Source: VGWB01 sp964480945 (lineage in GTDB: Bacteria; Bacteroidota; Ignavibacteria; UBA10030). From it: DNA of 56,246 nt. The first letter of the stretch is position 1; each line of letters starts with the position of its first letter. Positions 7,664-18,479 of this stretch are shown here, piece by piece. The translations under genes were made by a program, and so were the position numbers. The stretch is from assembly GCA_964480945.1 (NCBI GenBank), contig CAYZRX010000017.1, positions 1-56,246 on the forward strand. Direction: 5' to 3'. The notes beneath the pieces are model-generated. The model saw only the letters and a program-made list of their open reading frames with translations, was not told the origin of the DNA and ran no database searches.

Positions 7664-8812
7664 TCAGCGGGTATCGATTGGCTCGTAGGACGCGAACAGA
7701 TTTCCCCACTGGGAATTCTTCAGCCACGTCCGAAACACCGTTCGGTCCTTGATGGGCCACCGGTAGTAGTCGTGATAGGCTTCAGACCCGAAGATGAAGA
7801 GGTTGACGATCGGCGTCCTGAAGAAGATGTTTTGAAATCGCTTGAGCGGGCTGAACCAGAGGAGGTCCCCGGCCATACTCGCAGCGTTGTCGCCGACGGT
7901 GAATTTCCAGTTGACGGACGAAACATCCTCCCCCACAACTTCGATCTCCCGGGGATCACCGGAACCCAGCCCTCGCTGGTGAGCCAGGTTAATGTACTTG
8001 ATCCCCATCGGATCGAAGCCCATCATCTTCGCGGCGACGGCATCGATCGCGACTTGATCGGCGCTTGCAAGGATCACGTTCTTCTCTTCCGGATACATCG
8101 TCCGGGGTCCTGGCCCGTTGCCGGCCGTCGTCCCGTCCATCACCGCAAAGATTCCGGTGTGGATCTCGCGCTGAATAGCCAGAAGATCGACGAGCGTCTC
8201 GTGGATCCAGGAGTGTGTGTAGTGCCGGTAAGTGCTGAGCAAACCGCCGAACGCATTCTTCATCGCCCCCGTGGTGGTCGTGTAGATATGGCACTTCACG
8301 GTCGGCAGGTGAACGATGTTTGTGCCGGGGAAGAGATCGGGGATGCGTATCCCCTCGGGATAGATCTGATCAAGCACGAGCATCGACGTCCTGGGCTTGA
8401 ACTCGATCCACTTCGCGTCCTCCTCCTTGAAATTGAACTTCACGGGAACCTGGTACTTCCGGAAAATCGGCGTGTACTTGTTCAGGTCTTCCCCTTTGAA
8501 CGCATCCGTCACGACCGTCTTGTTCTGAACGCAGAGAAGATCTTCGTACCCAGACTTCCGGAGGCCGAGGATCGTCCCCTCCAGCTGCCACGGCGTGGTG
8601 TTCGCCGCAGGAAAAGGAAAATGCCAGGAGATGTTGTCCTTCAGGACCGTGACGGCCTTCGGGTCAAGCGCGGATTGAAGTCCGGCGAGCTGCATCGCCC
8701 GCTGGATGTCATCGAGAACGGTGGCTGGACTTGTCTTGACGACCGCGACCTTCGGCTCGACTCGGGCGAGTCCTTGGACTTTCGTTGGAGATTTCGGCTC
8801 CGGGAGTTTCAT
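7664..8812 (-). CDS. DUF362 domain protein
   Basis: A 382-residue DUF362 protein. The family core is visible: VVKTSPATVLDDIQRAMQLAG and LKDNISWHFPFPAANTTPWQ near the start, HLPTVKCHIYTTTTGAMKNAFGG in the middle, and ILASADQVAIDAVAAKMMGFDP after it. Some DUF362 proteins carry a ferredoxin-like cysteine cluster; this one has only two cysteines, so no such cluster is present. There is no signal peptide. Its start overlaps the stop of the UbiA-family gene by four bases (ATGA), so the two are probably translated together. The biochemical function of the family is not established. Confidence 0.88.
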   Translation of the reverse strand: MKLPEPKSPTKVQGLARVEPKVAVVKTSPATVLDDIQRAMQLAGLQSALDPKAVTVLKDNISWHFPFPAANTTPWQLEGTILGLRKSGYEDLLCVQNKTVVTDAFKGEDLNKYTPIFRKYQVPVKFNFKEEDAKWIEFKPRTSMLVLDQIYPEGIRIPDLFPGTNIVHLPTVKCHIYTTTTGAMKNAFGGLLSTYRHYTHSWIHETLVDLLAIQREIHTGIFAVMDGTTAGNGPGPRTMYPEEKNVILASADQVAIDAVAAKMMGFDPMGIKYINLAHQRGLGSGDPREIEVVGEDVSSVNWKFTVGDNAASMAGDLLWFSPLKRFQNIFFRTPIVNLFIFGSEAYHDYYRWPIKDRTVFRTWLKNSQWGNLFASYEPIDTR

Positions 8813-9708
8813 CCTATACCCATCCAGACTTTGATTTCATTCAGGTAAATTATGATGACGCAGACAAGAAACCATGCGGCGACATTCACGATCGTTGCCG
8901 GATCAGAAATGAGCAGGCGCGTTGGGTTGTCCTCTGTCTTCTTGGCCCGCACAAGATAAAGATATCGAAAAATGCCGAACAAGACAAACACCGTCGTGAA
9001 GATCAGATTTGCCGTGCCGAACTCCTTCACCGTGCGCTCAGCGACAGTGTAGAGAGCGTAGGAGATCGCCATGCCCGCGGCTGCGATCGTCATCATTTGA
9101 TCCATGAAGTCGACCTCATATTCGCGCAGCACCGCCCGTCCCTCATAGCTTTCGGAGTTCCTCACGAGTAGCAGTTCCCCCCGCCTTTTCGAGATCGACA
9201 AGAAGAGCGAAACAAACAGCGTGCACAGCACCAGCCACTCCGACACCTGCACGTCAATGACAAACGCTCCGGCCAGGACCCGCAGCATGAAACCCGCGGC
9301 GACGATGAAGACATCCACCAGGAGCACATGCTTGAGAAAGAACGAGTACCCGATATTGAGCACAAAGTAGAGAGCGGCCACGAAGAGGAACTTTGCGTTA
9401 AGCTGCGTCATGAGCGCGGCCACGACGAGCAACAGGCCGAAGGCGAGCCCCATCGCCTGCGGGACTGAGATCGTCCCGGCCGCGATGGGACGGGTGCGCT
9501 TAACGGGATGGAGCCGGTCGGCCTCCCGGTCTGCAATGTCGTTGATGACGTAAACGGTGCTCGAAAGAAGAGAAAAGACGATGAACGCCAGCGCCACGAT
9601 CCAGAAGTATCCCCCTTGAAACAGATGCTTCGAGAAGATCAGGGGCGCAAAAATGAAGAAGTTTTTCAGCCACTGCTGGGGCCTCAAGAGGCGGATCATG
9701 GGCTTCAT
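8809..9708 (-). CDS. UbiA-family prenyltransferase, polyprenyl-phosphate phosphoribosyltransferase-like
   Basis: A 299-residue integral membrane enzyme with about eight to nine helices. The first aspartate-rich motif is NDIADREADRLHPVKRTRP, the form NDxxDxxxDxxHPxKRxRP that marks the branch related to mycobacterial Rv3806c. That enzyme transfers phosphoribose from PRPP to decaprenyl phosphate. A second Asp-rich site is less clear: the corresponding region reads VRNSESYEGRAVLREYEVDFMDQM. The product could feed a phosphoribosyl-polyprenol pathway for cell-envelope sugar synthesis. The downstream DUF362 gene overlaps it by four bases, so the two may act together. The exact substrate is inferred from the motif only. 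Confidence 0.85.
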   Translation of the reverse strand: MKPMIRLLRPQQWLKNFFIFAPLIFSKHLFQGGYFWIVALAFIVFSLLSSTVYVINDIADREADRLHPVKRTRPIAAGTISVPQAMGLAFGLLLVVAALMTQLNAKFLFVAALYFVLNIGYSFFLKHVLLVDVFIVAAGFMLRVLAGAFVIDVQVSEWLVLCTLFVSLFLSISKRRGELLLVRNSESYEGRAVLREYEVDFMDQMMTIAAAGMAISYALYTVAERTVKEFGTANLIFTTVFVLFGIFRYLYLVRAKKTEDNPTRLLISDPATIVNVAAWFLVCVIIIYLNEIKVWMGIG

Positions 9709-9741
9709 GGGCGTTCCTTCGGTTCGTTGGCTATGATACGA

Positions 9742-11406
<1,665 letters not shown>

Positions 11407-11436
11407 CGTGCTCATCTCCTCGATTCCATGGAACGA

Positions 11437-13338
11437 TTATGCCCTTCCAAATCTCCGGTCCAACTCCTCCGTCGTGATCTTTACCACGATGGGACGCCCG
11501 TGCGGGCAGACGTACGGCATCTTCGTCGCGAAGAGCAGATCGATGAGCACGATCATCTCAACCGTGTTCAACTTGTCCCCCGCCTTGATTGCCGCCTTGC
11601 ACGCAAACGACTTCGCGAGTTTCTCACGCGCGTCGATAGTCCCTTTTTGCTCCGTATTCTTGAACAAGACCAGAACATTATGAAGAATCTCCGCCTCGCT
11701 TCCAACCCGCACATCCGCCGGAATCCCCTCGATCACAACGGTGTTCTTCCCAAACAGCTTGAGATCGAACCCGATCTTCTCAAGGTGCGGCAGGAGCTCC
11801 TTCACAAGGCTGTAGTCGCTCGCCGTGAGTTGCACCGTCTGGGGAAAGAGAAGCTGCTGCGTCGTCGGCAGATTGTTTTCGAAATTTGCGAGCACCTGTT
11901 CGTAGAGGATCCGCTCGTGCGCGACATGCTGATCGACGATCAGGAGGCCCGTCCGCACCTGCGAGAGAATGTACTTGTTGTGAATCTGCCAGATCGCTCT
12001 CCCTTCCTGAACAGGCTCCTTTTCCCCGGGCTGGCGCATCGGCCGGTGCTGGAGCAGCCGGTCACTCGACGGCGGAGTCACCCGCTGCAGGTCGGCAGGA
12101 AAGGTCGCCTCGCCATCCTTGCGAAGAGCCTCCGTCCCGAGCCTCCGTTCGATCTTGCCGAACAGTTTCTCCAGATCAACCTGATCAAGCCCCTCGCCGG
12201 GGGGAAAACTCAGGGACGCCGTTCCCGCGGCCGACTCCCCTTGCGGAGGCATCATGCCGGTCGATGGAGGCTGGAGCTGAGAGAACCGAAGCCGCTCATC
12301 CATCCGACCCATCGTATCGTCGGCCTGCATCGAAAGAGCGGGGATCAGGTCGTTGGAGGCCAAGGACTTCCGAACGGTAGTGAGGACGAAGCGGTACACG
12401 TTCGACTCGTTCTCGAACTTCACTTCCATCTTGGACGGATGGACGTTCACGTCGACCTTATGGGGATCAAGCGTCAGATTCAGAATATAGAACGGGAACA
12501 TCCCCTTGTCGAGGAGATGCTCATACGCATGGAAGACCGCGTGGTTAATGGCCCGATTTACGACGAATCGGCGATTGACAAAGAGAAACTGCTCCACCCG
12601 GCTCTTACGTGCAAAATCCGGCCGGCCGATGTACCCGTCGATCGTGAGATACTCCATCGTCTCCCCTACTTTGACGAGCGATTCGGCCTGACGACGGCCG
12701 AAAAGGTCGCTCAGCCGCTCCTCTGCCGATTTCGGTTTGAGGTCCAGCAGCTCCTCGTCGTCACTCACGTACTCCCAGGCCACCTCCGGATAGGCAATCG
12801 CCATGCGCGTTACGACGTCGGAGATATTCTTGAGCTCCGTCGTCCTGGTCTTGAGGAAATTCCGGCGCGCCGGCGTATTGTAGAAGAGGTTCTTGACCAC
12901 GACCGTTGTCCCCGGCTCCATCGCGACCTTCGATTGCTCCTTCAGGTCGTTGCCTTCGATCCGGAGTAGGAAGCCCGTCTCATCGGACGCCTGCCGCGTT
13001 TTCATCTCGACCTGGGATACGGCAGCAACCGATGCGAGAGCCTCTCCGCGAAAGCCGAGAGTCCGAATTGCTTCCAGGTCCTCCGCGGTAGCGATCTTGC
13101 TCGTCGCGTGCCGCTGAAAGGCCGTAAGCGCATCGTCAGGCGACATCCCCTCTCCATTGTCGATCACCTGGATGAATGACTTTCCGGCTTCCTTCACGAT
13201 CACCGTGATCTTCGAAGCCTTGGCGTCCAGGCAGTTTTCTATCAGCTCTTTCACAACCGACGCGGGACGCTGCACCACCTCACCGGCAGCGATCTTATTC
13301 GCCAGCTCAGCCTTCAGTATGTGGATTTTGCCTGCCAT
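11437..13338 (-). CDS. mutL: DNA mismatch repair protein MutL
   Basis: A 633-residue MutL. The N-terminal GHKL ATPase is complete: KIAAGEVVQRPASVVKELIEN, DNGEGM and the ATP lid TLGFRGEALASV. A linker of low conservation spans about residues 340-440. The C-terminal dimerisation and endonuclease domain carries the metal-binding motif as DQHVAHERILYE (Asp469, Glu475, Glu480) plus ACKAAIKAGD and the late CPHGRP. The first Ala of the usual DQHA is Val here, a mild change. The nicking motif implies a MutH-independent repair pathway. The gene lies five bases after the dipeptide epimerase gene. Length and motifs are normal. Confidence 0.97.
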   Translation of the reverse strand: MAGKIHILKAELANKIAAGEVVQRPASVVKELIENCLDAKASKITVIVKEAGKSFIQVIDNGEGMSPDDALTAFQRHATSKIATAEDLEAIRTLGFRGEALASVAAVSQVEMKTRQASDETGFLLRIEGNDLKEQSKVAMEPGTTVVVKNLFYNTPARRNFLKTRTTELKNISDVVTRMAIAYPEVAWEYVSDDEELLDLKPKSAEERLSDLFGRRQAESLVKVGETMEYLTIDGYIGRPDFARKSRVEQFLFVNRRFVVNRAINHAVFHAYEHLLDKGMFPFYILNLTLDPHKVDVNVHPSKMEVKFENESNVYRFVLTTVRKSLASNDLIPALSMQADDTMGRMDERLRFSQLQPPSTGMMPPQGESAAGTASLSFPPGEGLDQVDLEKLFGKIERRLGTEALRKDGEATFPADLQRVTPPSSDRLLQHRPMRQPGEKEPVQEGRAIWQIHNKYILSQVRTGLLIVDQHVAHERILYEQVLANFENNLPTTQQLLFPQTVQLTASDYSLVKELLPHLEKIGFDLKLFGKNTVVIEGIPADVRVGSEAEILHNVLVLFKNTEQKGTIDAREKLAKSFACKAAIKAGDKLNTVEMIVLIDLLFATKMPYVCPHGRPIVVKITTEELDRRFGRA

Positions 13339-13343
13339 CTCTT

Positions 13344-14363
13344 TCAGTCGATTCTCTTCTCAACTCCGATGCCCGGCCGATCCGGCAGGATCATTTTCCC
13401 CCGAGCGACCTTCACACCGTCGAACGGATCGTTCTGCGTTAGAAGATTGCCATCGAGATCGGCGTAGTCAATCAGCGGCGAGAGTTGCGCAGCAGCGGAG
13501 ATGCCGATCGAGGTCTCGATCATGCAGCCGGCCATGACTTTCATTCCGCACGCTCGTGCAGTGTGAACCATTCTCAACGCCTCCCGCAAACCGCCGGATT
13601 TCATCAATTTGATATTGATGCCGTCGAAGATGCCGTGCAATTTCGGAACATCGTGGAGACGGAGAGAGTTCTCGTCCGCAATGAGCGGGAGCGGAGAGCG
13701 CTCGCGCAACCACGCTGTTCCCGCCAGATCGATCGCCGGCATGGGCTGCTCGACGAACTCCACACCCACCTGGTGCAGCCATTTGATCTTGTCGAGCGCC
13801 TCTTCTTTCTTCTTCCAGCCTTCGTTCGCATCCACGCGCAGCCGCTTCTGAGTCACCTTGCGGATCGTCCTGATCATCACTTCATCATCGCTGCCGCCCA
13901 ATTTGACCTTCAGAATCTGAAATTCCTCCGCCTCCCGCACTTTCTGTTCGAGCACGTCCGGCGTATCGATGCCGATCGTGAAGGACGTCACCGGCGCCCT
14001 GTCCTTGTCGAGGCCCCAGTATCGATGGAGAGGGATGCCGAGTTTCTTCCCGATCCAATCGTGCAATGCGATGTCGACGCTTGCTTTGGCAGCCGTATTC
14101 CCTTCCGCGACCCGGTCGACAGAGTCGAGAATCGTCTCGAGCTGAAAGGGGTCTTCAGAACGGCTGAAATCCAATTTCGCAAGAAACGCCTCGACCGTTT
14201 CAACAGTCTCTCCGTACCGGCTCGAAGGAGCAGCTTCGCCAAAGCCGGTGATCCCGTCGTGCTCGAGCTCCACGATGACAACCGGCGAAACATCTCGTGA
14301 GCCACGAGCGATCGTGAAGGTGTACTTCAACCTGAGGTCAAATCGCGAGTGTGAGAGCTTCAT
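13344..14363 (-). CDS. Dipeptide epimerase, L-Ala-D/L-Glu type (enolase superfamily)
   Basis: A 339-residue member of the muconate-lactonising subgroup of the enolase superfamily. Catalytic landmarks are the KVK acid/base motif in ILKVKLGG (Lys152, Lys154), metal ligands in VDANEGW (Asp178), EQP (Glu205) and ADEN (Asp230), and the second base in NIKLMKSGG (Lys252). The late motif GCMIETSIGISAAAQL and the DLDG near residue 303 fit the dipeptide epimerase family, usually DADG. The enzyme recycles murein peptides by epimerising L-Ala-D-Glu. Its start overlaps the ftsY stop by four bases. Epimerase is the best call, but the exact dipeptide specificity is unknown. Confidence 0.88.
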   Translation of the reverse strand: MKLSHSRFDLRLKYTFTIARGSRDVSPVVIVELEHDGITGFGEAAPSSRYGETVETVEAFLAKLDFSRSEDPFQLETILDSVDRVAEGNTAAKASVDIALHDWIGKKLGIPLHRYWGLDKDRAPVTSFTIGIDTPDVLEQKVREAEEFQILKVKLGGSDDEVMIRTIRKVTQKRLRVDANEGWKKKEEALDKIKWLHQVGVEFVEQPMPAIDLAGTAWLRERSPLPLIADENSLRLHDVPKLHGIFDGINIKLMKSGGLREALRMVHTARACGMKVMAGCMIETSIGISAAAQLSPLIDYADLDGNLLTQNDPFDGVKVARGKMILPDRPGIGVEKRID

Positions 14364-15328
14364 GACTGCTCGGCTCCCACATCCAGAGAATTCCCGAAAA
14401 GAGCGTCGACGAACGCTCTTCTGTCGAACGGCTGGAGATCGTCGATCTGCTCTCCCACGCCTACGAACTTCACGGGGATCTTCAGCTCGGTGCTGATCGC
14501 CAGCACGATCCCGCCCTTCGCCGTACCATCGAGCTTCGTCACGATGAGGCCGGTAACCTTCACCGCGCTGGAAAATTGTCTTACCTGCTGAAGGGCGTTT
14601 TGTCCCGTCGTCGCATCAAGAACGAGCAGGACCTCGTGAGGCGCTCCCGTCATGCGTTTGTCCAGCACCCGCCTGATCTTTTTCAACTCCTCCATCAGGT
14701 TCACTTTCGTATGGAGGCGGCCTGCGGTGTCGATGATGACCACATCGGCCTGCTTCGCGATCCCGGAGCTTAGCGAGTCAAAAGCCACTGCTGCGGGATC
14801 GGCTCCCCGTGATTGCTGAACGATTTCCACCCCCGCGCGCTGCGCCCAGATCTCGAGCTGTTCGTTCGCCGCCGCCCGAAATGTGTCCGCGGCCCCAACG
14901 AGAACCTTGTATCCCGACGCCCGGTAGTTGTGCGCGAGCTTCCCGATCGTCGTCGTTTTCCCGACCCCGTTCACTCCGACGATCATGATCACATACGGCC
15001 TCGGTTCCGCAGGCAATCTGCTATCAGCCGGGACCTGTTCACCGTCGACGTGCAGGACCCTGGCAATCTCATCCTTCAGCAACGCCGTCAGCTGGTCCGA
15101 TGATTGATAGCGCTCCTCCTTCACACGCCTCGTGATGTTGTCCAGGATCACCACCGTCGTCTCGACCCCGACATCGGAGGAAATGAGAATTTCCTCCAGC
15201 CGCTCCAGCATCTCGTCGTCGATGACGGACTTTGAGCTGACGAGCTGCGTCACTTTGCCGAAGAGGGTGTCGCGCGTCTTCGCGAGCCCGCTCGTCAGCT
15301 TCTTCAGCGTTTCCGAGAACTTCATCAC
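14360..15328 (-). CDS. ftsY: Signal recognition particle receptor FtsY
   Basis: A 322-residue FtsY consisting of just the NG domain, without the long acidic A domain of E. coli. The N domain four-helix bundle occupies about the first 90 residues. The SRP-GTPase motifs follow: G1 GVNGVGKTTTIGKLA, the insertion-box motif DTFRAAANEQLEIWA, G3 DTAGRLHTKVNLM and G4 TKLDGTAKGG. It docks the ribosome-SRP complex at the membrane. It overlaps both neighbours by four bases (pgsA upstream, the epimerase downstream), which indicates translational coupling within the purF transcript. Confidence 0.97.
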   Translation of the reverse strand: MMKFSETLKKLTSGLAKTRDTLFGKVTQLVSSKSVIDDEMLERLEEILISSDVGVETTVVILDNITRRVKEERYQSSDQLTALLKDEIARVLHVDGEQVPADSRLPAEPRPYVIMIVGVNGVGKTTTIGKLAHNYRASGYKVLVGAADTFRAAANEQLEIWAQRAGVEIVQQSRGADPAAVAFDSLSSGIAKQADVVIIDTAGRLHTKVNLMEELKKIRRVLDKRMTGAPHEVLLVLDATTGQNALQQVRQFSSAVKVTGLIVTKLDGTAKGGIVLAISTELKIPVKFVGVGEQIDDLQPFDRRAFVDALFGNSLDVGAEQS

Positions 15329-15885
15329 AGGGCCGCCCTCTTCGTAACGGAGCTGCCGATGAAGAGACGCTGGACATACTTCACGAGTGAGAACACCATC
15401 ATCACCAGGCTCGCCCAGAGAATGACGCGGCGCAGCGGCTCAAGCGCCTGGCTCTGAACCACTGAAAGCAAGAGAAACAGGCCGATGAGCGATACAGAGA
15501 TCTTTCCTGGCCAGTTCGACTGCGTAACGATGTTCTTCTTGGTCTTGATATACAATCCACCGATGAGAATGAGAAGGTCACGCGCGATCACGATGACGAC
15601 GTACCACAGTGGGACATATCCAACGGCCACAAAGAGAACTCCAACTATGCCGACGGTTATCTTATCCGCAACGGGATCGATTATCTTCCCAAAATCCGTA
15701 ACCTGATGAAGCTTCCTCGCGAGATACCCGTCGAGGAAATCGGTCGCCGCCGCCAGCGTAAGCACTGCAGCAACCCAGAGTCGGTTGTTGGGAATTTCGG
15801 CGTACAGAAGAAATGCGAGAGGGACAACAAGGATGATGCGGCTCAAGCTCAGGAACGTGGAGATTGTCCAAACTCTCTGCAGCAT
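15325..15885 (-). CDS. pgsA: CDP-diacylglycerol-glycerol-3-phosphate 3-phosphatidyltransferase
   Basis: A 186-residue CDP-alcohol phosphatidyltransferase with about five to six membrane helices. The signature D-x2-D-G-x2-A-R-x8-G-x3-D-x3-D is complete as TDFLDGYLARKLHQVTDFGK followed by IIDPVADK. This enzyme makes phosphatidylglycerol phosphate, the precursor of phosphatidylglycerol and cardiolipin. Other family members share the motif, but the N-terminal WTISTFLSLSRIILVVPLAF and the length favour PgsA. The ATG start overlaps the purF stop by one base, and the stop overlaps the ftsY start. Confidence 0.9.
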   Translation of the reverse strand: MLQRVWTISTFLSLSRIILVVPLAFLLYAEIPNNRLWVAAVLTLAAATDFLDGYLARKLHQVTDFGKIIDPVADKITVGIVGVLFVAVGYVPLWYVVIVIARDLLILIGGLYIKTKKNIVTQSNWPGKISVSLIGLFLLLSVVQSQALEPLRRVILWASLVMMVFSLVKYVQRLFIGSSVTKRAAL

Positions 15886-17378
15886 CAGTTGTCGTTTTCA
15901 TCCTTTGTCGATTGGCGGTCAATCGGGATGGGGTAGTTGCCGCTGAAGCACGCCGTGCAGTAATGGGCGCCGTTCTCCTTCGGGGCAGATTCGAGAAGAT
16001 TCTCCATCGAGAGGTAGCTGAGCGTATCGACCTGCAACTCCTGCCTGATCTTCTCGACGTCACTATCACACCGATTCGCGATCAGCTCTTCTCTGCTGGG
16101 GAAATCCATTCCGTAGTGGCACGGAAACTTTATCGGCGGGCAGGTGACACGGAAGTGGATTTCTTTCGGCTCCGCCTCCCGAATCAACCGGACGAGCTGC
16201 TTGGAAGTCGTGCCGCGAACAATCGAGTCGTCGACGATGACAACCTTGCGTCCTTTGATGACCCCCTTCACCGTGTTGAACTTGGTCTTGACCTTGAACT
16301 CCCGGCCGTCCTGGTGCGGCATGATGAATGTCCTCCCGACGTAGTGGCTTCGGATCAGGCCGATTTCCAAGCGGACATCCTCACCCATCTTGTTCGATTC
16401 CCTCACAAACCCGAGCGTCGCAGTGTTGCTGGAATCCGGCACGCTGATCACAACGACGCGGTCATCATCGTCCTCGGGTTTCACGGGCGCCTGTTGCGCC
16501 AGGAGTTTTCCAAGCTTGCGTCGTACCCTGTCGACGTTGTCACCGAAAATCTTGCTGTCGGGGCGGGAGAAGTAGATATACTCAAAGATGCAGTAGTGAG
16601 GTCGAGGAGGTTTTGAGACGTGGTACGATTTCAGCGTCCCCGTTTCAACCCCCTCCTGGTCGATCACGAGGATTTCTCCCGGCTCGATCTCGCCGCTGTA
16701 CTCCGCGCCAATGATGTCGAACGCGCAAGTTTCAGAAGCGACAACGTATGCATCGCCGAGCTTCCCGAGGGCGAGAGGGCGCACGCCGTACGGGTCCCTT
16801 GCAGCGATGAGACTGGTGTCGGTCAGAATGACGAGCGAATAGGCGCCCTCGACCGCCTCGAGCGCCTCCTTGATCTGATGGATCTGATCTTCATGTCTGC
16901 TGCGGGCCGCGAGGTGCAGGATGATCTCGCTGTCGGAAGTGGATTGAAAAATGGTTCCTTCCGACTGGAGTTTCTCGCGCAGTGTGTGGAAGTTGGTCAG
17001 GTTGCCGTTGTGACCGAGGGCGAGATTGCCTGCCTTATAGTTGACGACGAACGGCTGAATGTTCAGTTTGTTCTCCGCCGACCCTGTCGTCGAATAGCGG
17101 TTGTGACCGATGGCGGACCGGCCCCTCAGTTGCTGCCTCAAGATCTTCTCATCTTTGAACACATCCGCCACGAGACCGACGCCCTTGTAGGCGTTGAAAT
17201 GCCACTTCCCCTTCTCTTCGACGAACTCGCTCGTGACGATTCCCGTTGCTTCCTGTCCCCGATGCTGCAGTGCATGGAGACCATAGTAGGTCATGACGGC
17301 GGCTTCAGGGTGGTTGAAGATGCCGAAGATACCGCAATGGCAGCGGGGTTTACCCTCAGTTCGATCGTGCTCGGTCAC
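15885..17378 (-). CDS. purF: Amidophosphoribosyltransferase
   Basis: A 497-residue PurF, the first committed enzyme of purine synthesis, making phosphoribosylamine from PRPP and glutamine. A 14-residue propeptide precedes the nucleophile Cys15 in CGIFGIF. The PRPP loop is VVIVDDSIVRGTTSKQL. The four cysteines of the Bacillus-type 4Fe-4S cluster are present (YCIFEY, KFPCHYG and the pair in YCTACF). So it should be the oxygen-sensitive, propeptide-processed form. The start must be GTG 17378: an in-frame TGA lies two codons upstream, and there is no other start codon before Cys15. The promoter -7 element ends only five bases before this GTG. Confidence 0.97.
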   Translation of the reverse strand: MTEHDRTEGKPRCHCGIFGIFNHPEAAVMTYYGLHALQHRGQEATGIVTSEFVEEKGKWHFNAYKGVGLVADVFKDEKILRQQLRGRSAIGHNRYSTTGSAENKLNIQPFVVNYKAGNLALGHNGNLTNFHTLREKLQSEGTIFQSTSDSEIILHLAARSRHEDQIHQIKEALEAVEGAYSLVILTDTSLIAARDPYGVRPLALGKLGDAYVVASETCAFDIIGAEYSGEIEPGEILVIDQEGVETGTLKSYHVSKPPRPHYCIFEYIYFSRPDSKIFGDNVDRVRRKLGKLLAQQAPVKPEDDDDRVVVISVPDSSNTATLGFVRESNKMGEDVRLEIGLIRSHYVGRTFIMPHQDGREFKVKTKFNTVKGVIKGRKVVIVDDSIVRGTTSKQLVRLIREAEPKEIHFRVTCPPIKFPCHYGMDFPSREELIANRCDSDVEKIRQELQVDTLSYLSMENLLESAPKENGAHYCTACFSGNYPIPIDRQSTKDENDN

Positions 17379-17382
17379 GTGT

Positions 17383-17413
17383 CAAAGGTAAGAAGAAATT
17401 GGCGGCCAAACAA
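17383..17413 (-). promoter_or_regulatory. purF promoter, TTG-N20-TACCTTTG
   Basis: On the minus strand TTG (17413-17411), 20 bases, then TACCTTTG (17390-17383), a perfect match to the Bacteroidota -7 consensus TAnnTTTG. Four bases (ACAC) separate it from the GTG start of purF. Transcription should begin at or next to the start codon. Confidence 0.8.
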
Positions 17414-17847
17414 GAAAAGGACCGTACTCGATCTCTCTGGTCCTTACCTGTTCACCGAACGCTGACGGGGAGCGCGTGCAAAGGTCGGGCTTCAGGGACA
17501 CGAGGAGAGGATGACGTGCTGACAGCTCAGACAGGCGCATCAAGAATCGACGATTGCGGTGCGATCATCAAAGCTTTCACTCGGGTCCGACTCCTTTTCG
17601 GATACTGAAGCGCGAGTCTTTTCCGATCATCGAGCCACCCCCTGGGAACAATTCCAACCAGTTCCGGGACCTCGAGGGAGGACCGCGTGACCTCCGCAAT
17701 AACAAAACATTGCCTCCCGAGGAAGACCAAACACCCCAAACAGAACTGCGTCAGGACAGGATTTCCTTCGTCGTGACAGCTTTCTTTGTTGATTCCAACG
17801 TACGGAGAAGAGCGGCCCTGCAAGATGAAGATGGATTCTCGTTTCAG
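17414..17847. other. Intergenic stretch without a recognisable gene
   Basis: About 430 bases lie between the purF promoter and the terminator of the outer-membrane protein gene. Short open frames here show no protein-like pattern, and I see no RNA gene or strong hairpin. Confidence 0.6.
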
Positions 17848-17884
17848 AAAACAAAAGGGAGAAAATCCTGTTGGATCTTCTCCC
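17848..17884 (-). terminator. Intrinsic terminator of the beta-barrel gene
   Basis: On the minus strand GGGAGAAGATCC-AACA-GGATTTTCTCCC forms a 12-bp stem with two G-U pairs, followed by TTTTGTTTTC. It begins 28 bases after the stop at 17913. Confidence 0.85.
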
Positions 17885-17912
17885 TCCGCACTTACAGCGT
17901 TCGGAATCAAGA

Positions 17913-18479
17913 CTAGAGTTTGTAAGCAATGCCGATATTCACGAGGCTAAGACCATATCCGACTTCGATCTGGGCTGCTAGGTTTGGATTGAAGTAGTAA
18001 CGACCGCCAGCAAAGACTCCAAACACGACTCCACCAACCGATTCGGCTGAAGGTTGAAGTCCAAAGCCTCCTGCCCAATTGCCTGTATACTCCGCTGAGG
18101 AAGAAGCAATATCGTATCCAACCATAACTCCGCCGTACGTATCAAACTTAGCATTATGTATCAAATCGAGGTGATATGCCCCGCGAGCGGCAATAATCAG
18201 ATAACTATAAGTGAATTTATAACCATAACCATAACCGCTCCAGTCATATTTTTCCGATTCAAATCCGATTATACCACCGAACGAGATATTCTGATCGTAG
18301 CCATAATCAAATGCAGCCGACAGGGGTGGAACCGCTGTCGTTGTTCCTGATAACGAATGTGTAAAACCAAGACCAAACATAGCTGAGACAGTCCGGTCAC
18401 CTTTCTTGTATGCCATCTGTCCGAAGGAAACAGAGGCGATGAGGATGGCTAGCACAGATAGAACCAGAATGCGTTTCAT
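17913..18479 (-). CDS. Outer-membrane beta-barrel protein
   Basis: A 188-residue secreted protein. It has a clear signal peptide (KRILVLSVLAILIASVSFGQ, cleavage likely after the Gly-Gln region). Next come alternating amphipathic strands rich in Gly, Tyr and Phe such as TVSAMFGLGFTHSL, ISFGGIIGFES and GGVVFGVFAGGRYYFNP. The final strand VNIGIAYKL has a hydrophobic C-terminal residue, as is usual for outer-membrane barrels. The size suggests an eight-stranded barrel of the OmpA/porin-like superfamily. AAGGAG precedes the ATG. It stands alone, with its own terminator. The function is unknown. Confidence 0.85.
   Translation of the reverse strand: MKRILVLSVLAILIASVSFGQMAYKKGDRTVSAMFGLGFTHSLSGTTTAVPPLSAAFDYGYDQNISFGGIIGFESEKYDWSGYGYGYKFTYSYLIIAARGAYHLDLIHNAKFDTYGGVMVGYDIASSSAEYTGNWAGGFGLQPSAESVGGVVFGVFAGGRYYFNPNLAAQIEVGYGLSLVNIGIAYKL

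Noticed and set aside
11921..11934. MutL endonuclease motif change DQHA to DQHV as loss of nicking activity
   Set aside because: The metal-binding Asp, His and both Glu are kept. Ala to Val is conservative and does not argue for inactivation.
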